Source of the DNA: Coptis chinensis
Taxonomy: Eukaryota > Streptophyta > Magnoliopsida > Ranunculales > Ranunculaceae
DNA length: 64,000 bases
Direction of reading: 5' to 3'
NCBI GenBank assembly: GCA_015680905.1
Contig: CM027380.1
Span: 17,068,001 to 17,132,000, forward strand
Within the stretch, counting starts at the first letter, position 1, and each line of letters begins with the position of its first letter. Below the pieces are notes generated by a model. That model ran no database searches, was not told the DNA's origin, and saw only the letters and a program-made list of their open reading frames with translations. Position numbers and translations under genes: made by a program. This document shows positions 1 to 10,120 of this stretch, piece after piece.

Positions 1-861
1 GATTTGGATGTGATAGTAACGACAACAAAATGTTTTATAGTTTGAACAGGAACAATTACAAATTGTCAACCAATTGGTGACGAAGTTTTTTAGTTTAATG
101 AAGAAGGTAACATTAATAGCCCTAGTCATTTGTCAACAACTAAGTTATTTAAAGACATGTATTTAGTTATAGTGTTTAGGAAAAGTTAGAGACTCTGTGA
201 AACTCTAAATGAGATTGTTTTCTTATTTATATCATACTATTTTTATAATTAGTAATAGAGTTTAGAAAAAACTGGAGTCTCTCCGAGTGCTCCAAAAAAT
301 AGATTAGTGAGGGTATAACTATAATATATATCTAGGGAATTGGAATATATCGTAATTATTGTGGTCGGAATTGTGATATTTGGAATCCTTAACTATGAAT
401 AAATGTCTAAATCTCACAGTGGATGGCGCATCAAATCGAAAGGGTTTTAGGAAAATTGTATTCGGCAGAAACTATTGTTTTTAGCAATTTAGTTTTTTGT
501 CTCCTATTTTTTTTCGTAATTAGCTATATTGTTTAGGAAAAGTTGGAGACTCTGTGAAACTCTAGGATTGTTTTTTCGTAATTAGCTATAGCGTTTAGGA
601 AAAGTTAGAGGCCGTGAAACTCTAGATAGGATTGTTTCCTTATTTATATCCTACTTTTTTATAATTAGTAATAGAGTTTAGAAAAAATTGGAGTCTCTGT
701 AAGTGCTCCAAAAAATAGATTGGTGAGAATATAGTTATAATATATATCTAAGGATAAATATTTGTTTCCTATTTTATCTCCTACTTTTTCTTAATTAGCC
801 ATAACAGGTGGACACCCTAGAAACGTTTCCTCAATTGAAGAGGGTAGAGCTATAATATATA
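1..861. repeat. Degenerate duplicated AT-rich unit, no gene
   Basis: No coding signal is visible. A unit of about 165 bp at 173-336 (starting gtttaggaaaagttagag, ending ataatatatatcta) recurs at about 588-755, with a partial copy at 530-560. Each unit holds an internal inverted pair (agagactctgtgaaactct against agagtttag...ggagtctct). It looks like an old duplicated transposon fragment of unknown family. Confidence 0.5.
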
Positions 862-1297
862 TTAGAAAGTAGACCCGTGCATACGCACCGGCTCTTTTAA
901 AAATTTGCTCAATAATCATAACTATACATATATAAATTTTCTAACAAATCGTGATTCATGTTTTTGTCGTTAACCCGTTTTAATTTCCTAACAAATTGGT
1001 TTAATTAAGTTTTACAAACCCGTTTTTTAATTGGGGGAAGGGATCCCGTTTTAATTTAAAAGTGTCATTCCCATTTTTAATATGGGAATGATTTCCGTTT
1101 TAATTAGAAGTGTTAGATTTTTCTTTTTCTGTAGGGGAGAAATTTCTATTATAATAGGATAAAGATTCTCGTTTTAATTAAAAGTGCTAAAATTTCTCTT
1201 TTCAATAGAAGAGGAATTCCCATTTTAATAGGAGTTGATGAGGTAAAATTTTAAGAGAGCTAGAAAAATACCCCTTGTGGGAGCTTTAATATTAAGA
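862..1297 (-). mobile_element. Non-autonomous Helitron, array copy 1
   Basis: Read on the minus strand it starts TC (TCTTAATATTAAAGCTCCC) and ends CTAA after a GC-rich hairpin (GCCGGTGCGTATGCACGGG) about 11 nt upstream, with T following. That is the Helitron layout: 5' TC, 3' hairpin plus CTRR, insertion between A and T, no target duplication. It has no Rep/helicase coding. Internal text is runs of ccgttttaattagaagtg and ttttaataggag-type degenerate repeats. Confidence 0.75.
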
Positions 1298-1299
1298 TA

Positions 1300-1734
1300 C
1301 TAGCTTGTAGGCCCGTGCATATGCACCGGCTCTTTTGAAAATATTTAGATTGTTTATAGAAAATTGGGACTACCGTTTTAGTCGCTAACCCGTTTTAATT
1401 TTCTAACAAATTATTTTAATTAATTTTTAAAAACCCATTTTTTTCAATTGGGAGAGAGATCATGTTTTAATAGGAGAATAATTCTCGTTTTAATTAGATA
1501 TGCTAGATTTTCCCTTTTCAATAGGTAATGAATTCCCATTTTAATAGCAGGATGATTCCTGCTTTAATTAGAAGTGTTAGAATTTGTTTTAATAGGAGAT
1601 AAATTCCCGTTATAATAGGAGAAGAATTCCCGTTTTTCAAATATATAGGAGATAAATTCTCGTTTTAATAGGAGATGACGTGAAATTTTAATAGAGCTCG
1701 AAAAATACCCCTTGTGGGAGCTTTAATATTAAGA
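1300..1734 (-). mobile_element. Non-autonomous Helitron, array copy 2
   Basis: Same family as copy 1 but with the other subterminal type (tttgaaaatatttagattg...). It is separated from copy 1 by only the dinucleotide ta, the host T and A expected for two Helitrons side by side. The 3' end in minus orientation is CTACAAGCTAG after the hairpin, and the 5' end is TCTTAATATTAAAG. Confidence 0.75.
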
Positions 1735-2162
1735 CTAGCTTGTAGGCATGTGCATACGCACCGGTTCTTTTGAAAATATTTAGATTTTTTTTAGAAAATT
1801 GGGACTACCGTTTTAGTCGTTAATCCGTTTTAATTTTCTAACAAATTGTTTTAATTAAGTTATAAAAATCCGTTTTTTTTCAATTGGGAGAGAGATAATA
1901 TTTTAATAGGAGAATAATTCCTGTTTTAATTAGATATGCTAGATTTTCTCTTTTCAATAGGGGAGAAATTCCCATTTTAATAGGAGAATGATTCCCGCTT
2001 TAATTAGAAGTGTTAGAATTTGTTTTAATATGAGAGGAATTCCCGTTGTAAAAAAAGATTCCCATTTTTCAAATAGGAGAGAAATTCCCATTTTAATAGG
2101 AGATGACATGAAATTTTAATAGAGCTCGAAAAATACCCTTTGTGGGAGCTTTAATATTAAGA
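1735..2162 (-). mobile_element. Non-autonomous Helitron, array copy 3
   Basis: It joins copy 2 with no intervening base: the 5' end of copy 2 (plus-strand ...attaaga) runs straight into the ctag of copy 3. About 428 bp, the same subtype as copy 2, and clearly similar to it over its whole length. Confidence 0.75.
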
Positions 2163-2540
2163 CTAGAAAGTAGGCCCGTACATACGCACTGGCTCTTTTC
2201 AAAACATGTTCAACAATCATAACTATATACATATAGAAATTTTCTAACAAATCGTGATTCCCGTTTTAGTCGCTAACCTATTATAATTTCATAACAAATC
2301 GTTTTAATTAAGTTTTAAAAACCCGTTTTAATTTTCTAACAAATTGTTTTAACAGAGAATGGGCTTGAAGCCCAGTGTTCCAATTTAATTACATAAAAAA
2401 GACACAACTTTTTCTAATTATATCAAAAGCCCATCCGGTCCATTTGTTGGCAATATTACACAATTGTCCCTTAAACAAAAATCAAAACTAGACAATTATG
2501 CAACATTCATGTTGCAGTCAACAACATATGCAAATTTTGA

Positions 2541-2684
2541 CACCCTAGTTCTCCAAATTAAACCCAAATTTCGAAACCCTAACCCTAGTTCCCCAAATTA
2601 AACCCAAATTTTGAAACCCTAGTTCTCCAAATTAAACCCAAATTTCAAAACCCTAGTTCCCCAAATTAAACCCAAATTTCGAAA
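2541..2684 (+). repeat. Minisatellite, about 36-bp unit, 4 copies
   Basis: Four head-to-tail units of the type aaaccctagttccccaaatt followed by aaacccaaatttcg. One unit carries an extra ccctaa, which makes a telomere-like aaccctaaccctag by chance. It lies inside the MULE near its left end. Confidence 0.75.
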
Positions 2685-2879
2685 TGATTAACCCTAATGA
2701 AGAAAAAAGAAAAGATTCAAACGATAATGTGCGCAAACACAAGATCTACTACCAAAAAAAAAAGAGAACAAGAGGGCAAAAAGGTTAGATACCAAATTTC
2801 ATTAATAGTTTCACAATTTTGATATATTAGGATTTTCATTTTATGAAAAATTGGTTAAAGTGTGTTGAATGTATTCACT

Positions 2880-3175
2880 ACAACATGAGTGTTGCATCGA
2901 ATATACTTGGATTTTCATTTGCACTGTCACTGACCACTGCAATATGGATGTTGCACTGTCAAATCCCAATGCAATATGGATGTTGCATTGTCGAATCCCA
3001 CTTTAACATAAGTATTTTGGGTCGAATGCAACATGAGTGTTGTTTGAGGTTTAAATTGGTGATGTTTGTTTGAATTTTGAGGCATGTTTTCCACTAAAAC
3101 ATCCATGTTGCAGTAAAAAAAGCACACTGCAACATTCATGTTGCGCAACATGAATGTTGCAGTCGTAATTGGTTG
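2880..3175. repeat. Palindromic minisatellite block 1 (tgcaacat-nn-atgttgca)
   Basis: About eight exact or near copies of an 18-bp near-palindrome, TGCAACAT + 2 nt + ATGTTGCA, spaced irregularly. At 3127-3162 two copies meet to form a perfect 36-bp palindrome whose half is CTGCAACATTCATGTTGC. A single copy also lies at 2498. Confidence 0.8.
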
Positions 3176-3464
3176 AAACAAGCTACTAATTCATTAGTTT
3201 TCTTTCAGGTTACGCAACAAGGGAAGGCCGCTAAATCTAAACTGAACCTTCCGAAACAAACTAAAGATGCAACTACCGCCTCAACGAGCAAAAACCCAAA
3301 AACGAAAGGCAAAGAAAAGATATTGTTGGGTGCCAAAACCTTAATACAACATGAATGTTGCACTGTTAACTCGTAGTTATTTTGGTCTTGTTGTTAGCTA
3401 GCTAGCATCGTAGTTATTCGGGTCGTGGCCGAAGTGTCCTCTGTCTACACATTTTATGAAAAAT

Positions 3465-3569
3465 TCTCGGGAGATTCAGACTGCTGTTCGTCTTGTTCTT
3501 CTTGGTGAATTGGCTAAGCATGTCGTTTCTAAAGGCACCAAGGCGGTTACCAAATTTACTAGTTCTTGA
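3465..3569 (+). pseudogene. Captured histone H2B C-terminal fragment
   Basis: A 34-codon open stretch ending in TGA reads [34 protein letters not shown], which is the C-terminal helix and tail of plant histone H2B (family text [18 protein letters not shown]...AVTKFTSS). The rest of the histone fold is absent: the DNA just upstream reads as unrelated sequence with no H2B-like text. The fragment sits between two palindromic minisatellite blocks inside the MULE, so it is best explained as host DNA captured by the element (Pack-MULE style). P to L and A to V changes in the captured tail suggest it is not under the strict constraint of a working H2B. It is not a functional histone. Confidence 0.85.
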
Positions 3570-4319
3570 AGATATTTGTTTAGGGTTTGTTTCAATGTTT
3601 CAATGTTTCTGTCTTTAGTATTTAGTATTAGAATGTTTCAATGTTAGTGGTGTCGATGTAATATATAGTTGATTTGGAACTTATGAATCGAGTTAGATCT
3701 TTTGTGAATGAAATTAGGGTTTAAATGTTCTCTATTTTGGTTGATTTATTAGCTCGTTTTACCTAGTTCAAATCTGAGATAGTTATAAATGATGATGGTT
3801 GTGGATCTTGAATTGGAATGATGGCAGTTAAGAAAATGTTAGCATAATTGTAAAGTTTGGTTACTTTTTTATGCCTAAATTTTCTGGAATTCAGTTTGGG
3901 CCAATGTTTAGGGTTCATTCAGTTCTTAGAGATGAAAGGTTGTGGTACTGAGGCTTCTGTTTCGTCATTTCTTGAGAATTTGGTACTTCATAAATCCCAT
4001 TTTGTGCTTAAGTTCATTCTTGTGAATTGTGATTGTTGTTATGAATATGTAGTAAAGTTCATACCCTATATAGGATGACCTACAATCCCTGCAATTTGTA
4101 TCAGTAGACGTTGAATACCTCATTAGCCAATTGCTTCCTAAATTCCAAGTTTATAATAAATGGGTTTAGCTTTGTCTACATTATGAGTACATGATTCCAA
4201 AGACAAAAACACCAAGTTTAAAAGGAAACATCAAACTATGTAGTTGTAATACATAGCATGACACTGTAAAATGGAGAAGTCTCCTTTAAAAGAGATGGGT
4301 TCAATGAAGTCTCACGCAT

Positions 4320-4615
4320 TCATTTGCATGCAATATGAATGTTTCACTCTCAATTACAAGCTGCAATATGAATGTTGCACTCTTAATTACAATTACAACA
4401 GATCGCAACATAAATGTTGCACTCTCAATTACAACTGCAACATGAATGTTTCACTCTCAATTCGATACAATGCATCGCAACATGAATGTTGCACTCTCAA
4501 TCTGGATACCAGATCGCAACATGAATGTTGCCTTTATCAGTCGTCTGCAACATGAATGTTGCACTCTCAATCTGGCTACAACATGAATGTTGCCTTTCGA
4601 TTACGCCGCAACATG
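4320..4615. repeat. Palindromic minisatellite block 2
   Basis: Tandem units of about 28-35 bp of the type gcaacatgaatgttgcactc + tcaattacaa. The core is the same palindrome as block 1. At least nine cores are visible (4328, 4370, 4406, 4437, 4479, 4516, 4547, 4578, 4606), several with one-base changes. An open frame runs through part of it only because the unit lacks stops; I do not regard it as a gene. Confidence 0.8.
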
Positions 4616-4828
4616 AATAATTTTACAGACTATAAATTTCATTATAACAAATGAAAAATAAAACAAACCGACTAGCTAGAATAATCTCAAATGAGTATCA
4701 ACATTCCATAAAAGTATACAATGAATATCAATTTCTCATTAATAAATGTCAAAAGACCAAACTTAAAAATCCCAATTAAGACAACTAAAAACATATGGTT
4801 TGCCAAGAACATCAAAACTAATCATAGA

Positions 4829-5661
4829 CTAACGAATCACACCGGTGCTTTCAATTCTTTTCTTCTTGGGTCTACCAGGACCAATCTTTGGACTACACGG
4901 ATAAACCGCAGGAGAATAAGGCATGCGTCTTAGCATAGAACCATTCGGAACTGGCTTGATAGAATGTGAGTAGCATTGCCTGAACGCGATCACCGTATAT
5001 CCTTCATCAATGTAGCCATAAAAGGAATCACCCTTACTACCAATACAAGCGATAACATGTATGCAAGGGAAATTATCGACACGCTAATAGTTACAAGTAC
5101 ATGATCTATTCATTAAATCAACTGAATGAATGACATCGCTATGAACTAGAAACTGATTTTCATTTGATCTAACCACCCTCAAAGTCCTTATAGCTTCAAC
5201 CTTACTAACCAGTACTATCTCCATTTTTGGACATAAAACGGAATTCCATTTCATAGACTCCTCCAATCTGTTCCAAGTCATTTCTATCATCTTTTCCATG
5301 ATTCCAAAAAGCATAGGAATAATAGGCAGGAAGCGCTCTTTAGCGATCCATATCATTCATTGAAACATTCGATCAGTTAGTGTCGAGCATTGTGAAAGTA
5401 TGCATTTGCCCAATTTTCCAATCTAATATCTGTCAAAAACCTTTGCACAGGAAAACCGCCATGTTTCTTCAACTTTTCAGCACAAGGCAAAAATTCATGA
5501 TAAGAAGCTATATAAGCACAATCAGAAAATAGTTTCACAACATATTTTCTCAATTTGTTATCTTTCTGTATAACATAACCAACATTGTTCTTCAAGTGCC
5601 AAAAACAATATGAGTTAAATGACCTTGAAAACACAATTAGAATATTACACAATGTATTCAA
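4829..5661 (-). pseudogene. MuDR-family MULE transposase, C-terminal half, decayed
   Basis: The upstream part (5661-5377) reads YCFWHLKNNVG and FHNARH, the conserved end of the MULE catalytic domain (usual text C.WHLK.N and NARHYP). The downstream part (5356-5084) continues with MEWNR-like and MKWNS text and SNENQFLVHSD, then a SWIM zinc finger SCTCNY...VDNFPCIHVIACI (CxC...CxH) and a C-terminal GPGRPKKKRIES tail ending in TAG at 4829. Two Trp codons of the family have become stops: TGG to TGA near 5357 and TGG to TAG at about 5083. Both are G-to-A on the coding strand, as expected from cytosine deamination on the other strand. The N-terminal half was not recognised. It is probably inactive. 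Confidence 0.8.
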
Positions 5662-6613
5662 CGTATAACTTTACAAAGTATGTAGTAACAATATCAATAA
5701 TTCAAAGTAAAGAAAATCAGATATTAAATTAAACAATCAATATATATAGCAACCGCTTGAAATCACAGGGGGTATGCAATAAAACTAATCTACATAAAGG
5801 GGAAATGCTTCATTTGTAATGAAATCCAAAAAGTCAATCAATACCAAATTTCAAAGGTTATTTTGAAACCCAAAATCATAAATAATAAAACACTCATTTT
5901 TTTTAGAACGATTAGAGGAAAAAAGAGAGTGGGGAGAAAAGAAGATGGAGAGGCAAAGTGATTACTTTGATTGTGGGAGATGCGAAGGTCGACAGCTAGT
6001 GTATGTTGGAGTGTGGTGATGAAGATATATTTTGAGAAGAGAGGTGTTTGTGAGGAAAAACTTGAAAAGGGTAAAATGGGCATTTTGAATAAATGAAACA
6101 CAAAGAAAAGACTTAAACTCGAAACTTACCGAAGTTGGAACCTTTATTTCACATTTCAAAAAATCGGGTGGGCTTTAGGTGTAATTAATAAAGTCAATGG
6201 GTTTTAAGCTAATAAAGACCGGAATTAGGGTTTTAAACCTAGTTTTATTTGTTTTAATTAAGTTTTATAAACCCATTTTTTAACCCCGTTTTAATACTTG
6301 ACTTAATTTAGAAATATGATTTCCGTTTTAATAGGAGAATAATTTTCGTTTTAATTAGATATGCTATATTTTTCCTTTTCAATAGGGAAGGAATTCCCGT
6401 TTTAATAGGAAAAAGATTCCTGTTTTAATTAGAAGTGTTATAATTTCTTTTTTATAATAGAGGAGGAATTTCTATTTTAATAGGAAATTGGTTCCCGTTT
6501 TAATTAGAAGTGTCTAATAAATAGGAAAGGAATTCCCGTTTTAATAGGAGATGATGATGTGGAATTTTAATAGGGCTCGAAAAATACCCTTTATGAGAGC
6601 TTTAATATTAAGA

Positions 6614-6951
6614 CTAGCTTGTAGGCTCGTGCATACGCACCGGCTCTTTTGACTACCGTTTTAGTCGCTAACCCGTTTTAATTTTCTAACAAATTGTTTT
6701 AAATGAAGTTTTAATTAAATTTTAAAACCCCGTTTTTTCAATTGGGAGAGAGATCTTGTTTTAATAGGAGAATAATTCTCGTTTTAATTAGATATGCTAG
6801 ATTTTTCCTTTACAATAGGAGAGGAATTCATATTTTAATAGGAGAATGATTCCCGCTTTAATTAGAAGTGCTAGAATTTGTTTTAATAGAAGAGAAATTC
6901 CCGTTATAATAGGATTCTCGTTTTTCAAATATGAGAGAAATTCTCATTTAT
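6614..6951 (-). mobile_element. Non-autonomous Helitron, array copy 5, truncated
   Basis: Begins (plus strand) at ctagcttgtaggctcgtgc directly after the end of copy 4. Its 5' TC end is missing: the sequence passes from tctcattta straight into the next copy. Same subtype as copies 2 and 3. Confidence 0.7.
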
Positions 6952-7450
6952 TATTGTAGGCCCGTACATACGCACCGGCTCTTTTGAAAACATGTTCGAT
7001 TCTTGTTTTAGTCGCTAACCTATTGTAATTTCATAACAAATCGTTTTAATTAAGTTTTAAAAGTTCGTTTTAATTTTCTAACAAATTGTTTTAATTAAGT
7101 TTTATAGACCCATTTTGTAACCCCATTTTAATAGTTGACTTAATTTAGAAATATGATTTCCGTTTTAATAGGAGAATGATTTTCGTTTTAATTAGATATA
7201 CTATATTTTTCCTTTTCAATAAGAAAAGAATTCCCGTTTTAATAGGAAAAAGATTTTCGTTTTAATTAGAAGTGTTATAATTTTTTTTTTCTAATAGAGG
7301 ATGAATTTCTGTTTTAATAAGAAATTGATTCCCATTTTAATTAGAAGTGTCTAATAAATAGGAAAGGAATTCCCTTTTCAATAGGAGATGATGATGTGGA
7401 ATTTTAATAGAGCTCGAAAAATATCCTTTGTTGGAGCTTTAATATTAAGA
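6952..7450 (-). mobile_element. Non-autonomous Helitron, array copy 6
   Basis: The 3' hairpin region gtaggcccgtacatacgcacc is present but the terminal ctag has become ttattg. The 5' end (attaaga at 7450) is intact and abuts copy 7. Second subtype, with taaccccattttaatagttg in the middle. Confidence 0.7.
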
Positions 7451-7814
7451 CTAGCTTATAGGCCCGTGCATACGCACCGGCTCTCTTGATAATATTTAGA
7501 TTTTTTATAGAAAATTGGGACTACCATTTTAGTCGCTAACCCGTTTTAATTTTCTAACAAATTATTTTTAATTAAGTTTTAAAAACCCGTTTTTTCAATT
7601 GGGAGAGATATTCTGTTTTAATATGAGAAGGATTCCCACTTTAATTAAAAGTGCTAGAATTTGTTTTAATAGGAGAATAATTCCCGTTATAATAGGAGAG
7701 AAATTCTCATTGTAAAAAATGATTTCTATTTTCAAATAGGAGAGAAGTTTATGTTTTAATAGGAGATGACCTAGAATTTTAATAGAGCTCGAAAAATACC
7801 CCTTGTGGGAGCTT
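7451..7814 (-). mobile_element. Non-autonomous Helitron, array copy 7, truncated
   Basis: Starts ctagcttataggcccgtgc. It stops within the 5' terminal motif (ccccttgtgggagctt) and runs into the interior of copy 8 at catgttcaacaatc, so the junction was formed by deletion or recombination. Confidence 0.7.
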
Positions 7815-8277
7815 CATGTTCAACAATCATAACTATATACATATAAAAAATTTCAAACAAATCGTGATTCCCGTTTTAGTCGCTAACCTATTGTAATTTC
7901 ATAACAAATCGTTTTAATTAAGTTTTAAAAACCCGTTTTAATTTTCTAACAAATTATTTTAATTAAGTTTTATAAACCCATTTTTTAACCCCGTTTTAAT
8001 AGTTGACTTAATTTAGAAATATAATTTCCGTTTTAATAGGAGAATGATTTTCATTTTAATTAGATATACTATATTTTTCCTTTTCAATAGGGAAGGAATT
8101 CCTATTTTAATAGGAAAAAGATTACCATTTTAATTAGAAGTGTTATAATTTCTTTTTTCTAATAGAGGAGGAATTTTTGTTTTAATAGGAAATTGAGTCC
8201 CGTTTTAATAGGAGATGATGATGTGGAATTTTAATAGAGCTCGAAAAATACCCTTTGTGGGAGCTTTAATATTAAGA
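7815..8277 (-). mobile_element. Non-autonomous Helitron, array copy 8
   Basis: Lacks its 3' hairpin end because of the junction with copy 7. The 5' end in minus orientation is intact (TCTTAATATTAAAG, 8264-8277) and is followed by t, the host base. This closes the array. Confidence 0.7.
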
Positions 8278-8320
8278 TATAGATATAGATATAGATAGAT
8301 ATAAAGATAAAGATAAACCG
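8278..8320. repeat. gatata-type microsatellite
   Basis: A short degenerate run of tatagatatagatatagatag followed by ataaagataaagataaa, directly beside the end of the Helitron array. Confidence 0.7.
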
Positions 8321-8520
8321 GTATGGTTTGGATCAGAAAGCCGGTCAGCCGGTCTGGGTCAATCATAATACAACCCTTTAATAACCTTGATATCAGCATA
8401 AACTATAATTAATCAATCAAACAAACCCATCAACGATTATATATTCTCATCCACAGTATCAAACTCAATCTTTTGAAATCAGTAAATAATGGCCGACTTT
8501 TAAAGGCTTAGTCAATCGTC

Positions 8521-8541
8521 AGGCCCATTTATATATGGGCT
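8521..8541 (+). promoter_or_regulatory. Promoter motifs of the uL30m-like gene
   Basis: An AGGCCCA and a TGGGCT element (site II type, TGGGCY, known from plant ribosomal protein and mitochondrial-protein genes) flank a TATATAT core. The whole forms a near palindrome gcccatttatatatgggc. It lies about 50-60 bp upstream of the likely transcript start and 560 bp upstream of the ATG, which is separated from it by a leader intron. That it acts as the promoter is inferred. Confidence 0.5.
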
Positions 8542-9100
8542 TTTTTTTCCATTTTAAAAAACCCCACAAAAGCCCAAAGCAGCAAAGTGAGTCCTTTTTC
8601 TCACTATACTCATTTTCACAGCTTCTTCACTCTCTTCGGCTTCCTTGTTCGAGGTGCGTTCACTGCATAAGCAAAGCAAGGTTAGGGTTTTTTTTTTTTT
8701 TTTTTTTAAATTCATTCTGACATAATAAATATTGTTTTTCTTTTACATCCACTTCGAAATGGTATTTTTTTCTTCGATTCCAAATTAAAGATTAAGTTGG
8801 ACATCTTGATAGTGTGAGAACAAATTGGGTTTCACATTGTTTAATAGAACTATGATAGTGTGATAAATGGAGATGCTTGGGGTATAAAATGAAGTTAAAC
8901 ATTTTAAATATGAGACTGTCCAACTGCATTTAGTTCTGAATACCAACTATTTTAGACTATATGGTGCTTGCTTGTTGGGTTTTTGGACAATTATATCTTC
9001 AAATGCTCGAGAGGTGAATTTCTAATTGTTGTGTTTTGGCTGTTCCTTTAGAGAGGGTTGTTATTTTGGAAACTCGTAGTTTGGCTTGAGAGGCAAAAGA

Positions 9101-9535
9101 ATGAATGCTTTCAAGGCTTTCAAAGCGTGTGTGCCAATTGCATGGAGCCCTCACATATATATTACCTTGGTGAGAGGCATGCCGGGTACCAGGAAGCTTC
9201 ACAGACGCACTCTAGAGGCTTTACGTCTGCGCAAATGCAACCGGACTGTCATGAGATGGAATACCTACTGTCAGAGGGATGCTACAGCAGGTTTGAAATC
9301 AATTGCGGTTGTTTTGTCATTATCTCATTTTTCCATTTTCTTATAACATAAAAGAGAAACACGGTTGTGATAAAACATTTTATTTTTATTTCACAGGTTA
9401 AGAGATTAGTTGTGATTGAGGCGGAGGAGATGTTCAAGGCCCATAAAACAAAAACTGGCAACCCATCGAGATCTAAGCCCTCCATTGGTTATAGACCATC
9501 AACCCATACCTACACCAGATTCCTCCCAACAGTAA
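9101..9535 (+). pseudogene. Mitochondrial ribosomal protein uL30m-like gene with two frame breaks
   Basis: Two coding exons (9101-9290 and 9397-9535, GT-AG intron 9291-9396) read MNAFKAFKACVPIAWSPHIY, ITLVRGMPGTRKLHRRTLEA, LRLRKCNRTVMRWNT, then VKRLVVIEAEEMFKAHK and a C-terminal LVIDHQPIPTPDSSQQ before TAA. This is the plant mitochondrial large-subunit protein uL30m (bacterial L30 fold, usual length about 105-110 aa). The exons are 190 and 139 nt. Two bases appear lost after RWNT near 9265 and one gained near 9445, so the three recognisable segments lie in different frames. The ATG at 9101 is the family start. A leader intron seems to end at 9051. Preserved introns argue against a retrocopy. 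It is either a recent pseudogene or a real gene with assembly indels. Confidence 0.75.
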
Positions 9536-9539
9536 TAAG

Positions 9540-10120
9540 CATGTCTTTCCACAGGTGTGCATTTCCACATCTCCAGCTTATAGTTTTTGTTTTATATGTC
9601 CTTTATGACTTATAATTGTCACAGATATCCTTTTCTAATGATATTTGTAGGAGACTGTAATCACATCTTATATGTTTAATGCTATCTTTTAGACCTCATT
9701 AGGACATTAGGTGTAAACATATATTATTCTTTAGGAATGTAACTTATCTACCTTCTTCTTCACAGTATCACGTTTCAATGGCTCGACCAGTATAAGTATT
9801 GTTGATGTAAGTTTAATTCATTACTTGAACTTATTGAGTTTAATCCCTAGAAACTATGAAAACGCCCCTTTATATAGTATCTCTGCCTATTGTGCTATAT
9901 GATATGTCGATTCCCTCTCCTGTCGTTTTGAACTTGTGATCTTCTAATGATATCTTATTTAACCATTCCTTGATTTTGTTGTATTTTTTTAAAATGTGTA
10001 AAACCTTGTTAAGTTTTTTATGTAGTAATACCTCATAATATTATTATGTTAGTGAACGTTGTTCAATCTTTCTTGTAGGATAATACGATGTGGGTGAGCT
10101 GGATTGGAGACGTGCTCAAT
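9540..10120 (+). other. Likely 3' UTR region of the uL30m-like gene with introns
   Basis: Downstream of the stop there are credible splice sites (cacag then gtgtgc at 9553-9560, ttcttcacag near 9765, gatgtaagttt at about 9805, tttcttgtag at 10079), suggesting a spliced 3' UTR. No second coding frame is recognisable. Confidence 0.35.

Larger units (their letters stand above)
2353..6248 (-). mobile_element. Mutator-like DNA element (MULE) with transposase remnants and captured DNA
   Basis: A 3.9-kb insertion in Helitron copy 4, flanked by a perfect 9-bp target duplication ttgttttaa (2344-2352 and 6249-6257), as the Mutator superfamily makes. The two ends carry long, decayed inverted repeats: tttaattacat...aaagcccatccgg at the left matches the reverse complement of the right end around 6155-6215. 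Inside are MuDR-type transposase remnants on minus, a histone H2B C-terminal fragment on plus and two blocks of palindromic minisatellite. The extreme terminal bases do not match well, so the exact ends are inferred from the target duplication. Confidence 0.75.
2163..6613 (-). mobile_element. Non-autonomous Helitron, array copy 4, split by a MULE
   Basis: Left part 2163-2352 and right part 6249-6613 are one Helitron (second subtype, with caacaatcataactatatac near its 3' end) cut by the MULE at 2353-6248. It abuts copy 3 directly at ctag and ends at ...attaaga, which abuts copy 5. The bases ttgttttaa are repeated on both sides of the insertion. Confidence 0.7.

Noticed and set aside
2541-2684. 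Telomere-like aaccctaaccctag
   Set aside because: Only two ccctaa units, within a 36-bp minisatellite; not a telomeric tract.
3173-3376. Lys-rich 67-aa frame next to the H2B fragment
   Set aside because: Considered as the H2B N-terminal tail, but the sequence does not match it and an intron-like acceptor precedes it; identity unknown.
4271-4555. 94-aa open frame on plus in the MULE
   Set aside because: It consists of the palindromic minisatellite read in frame (repeated QHECCTLN); no family resemblance.
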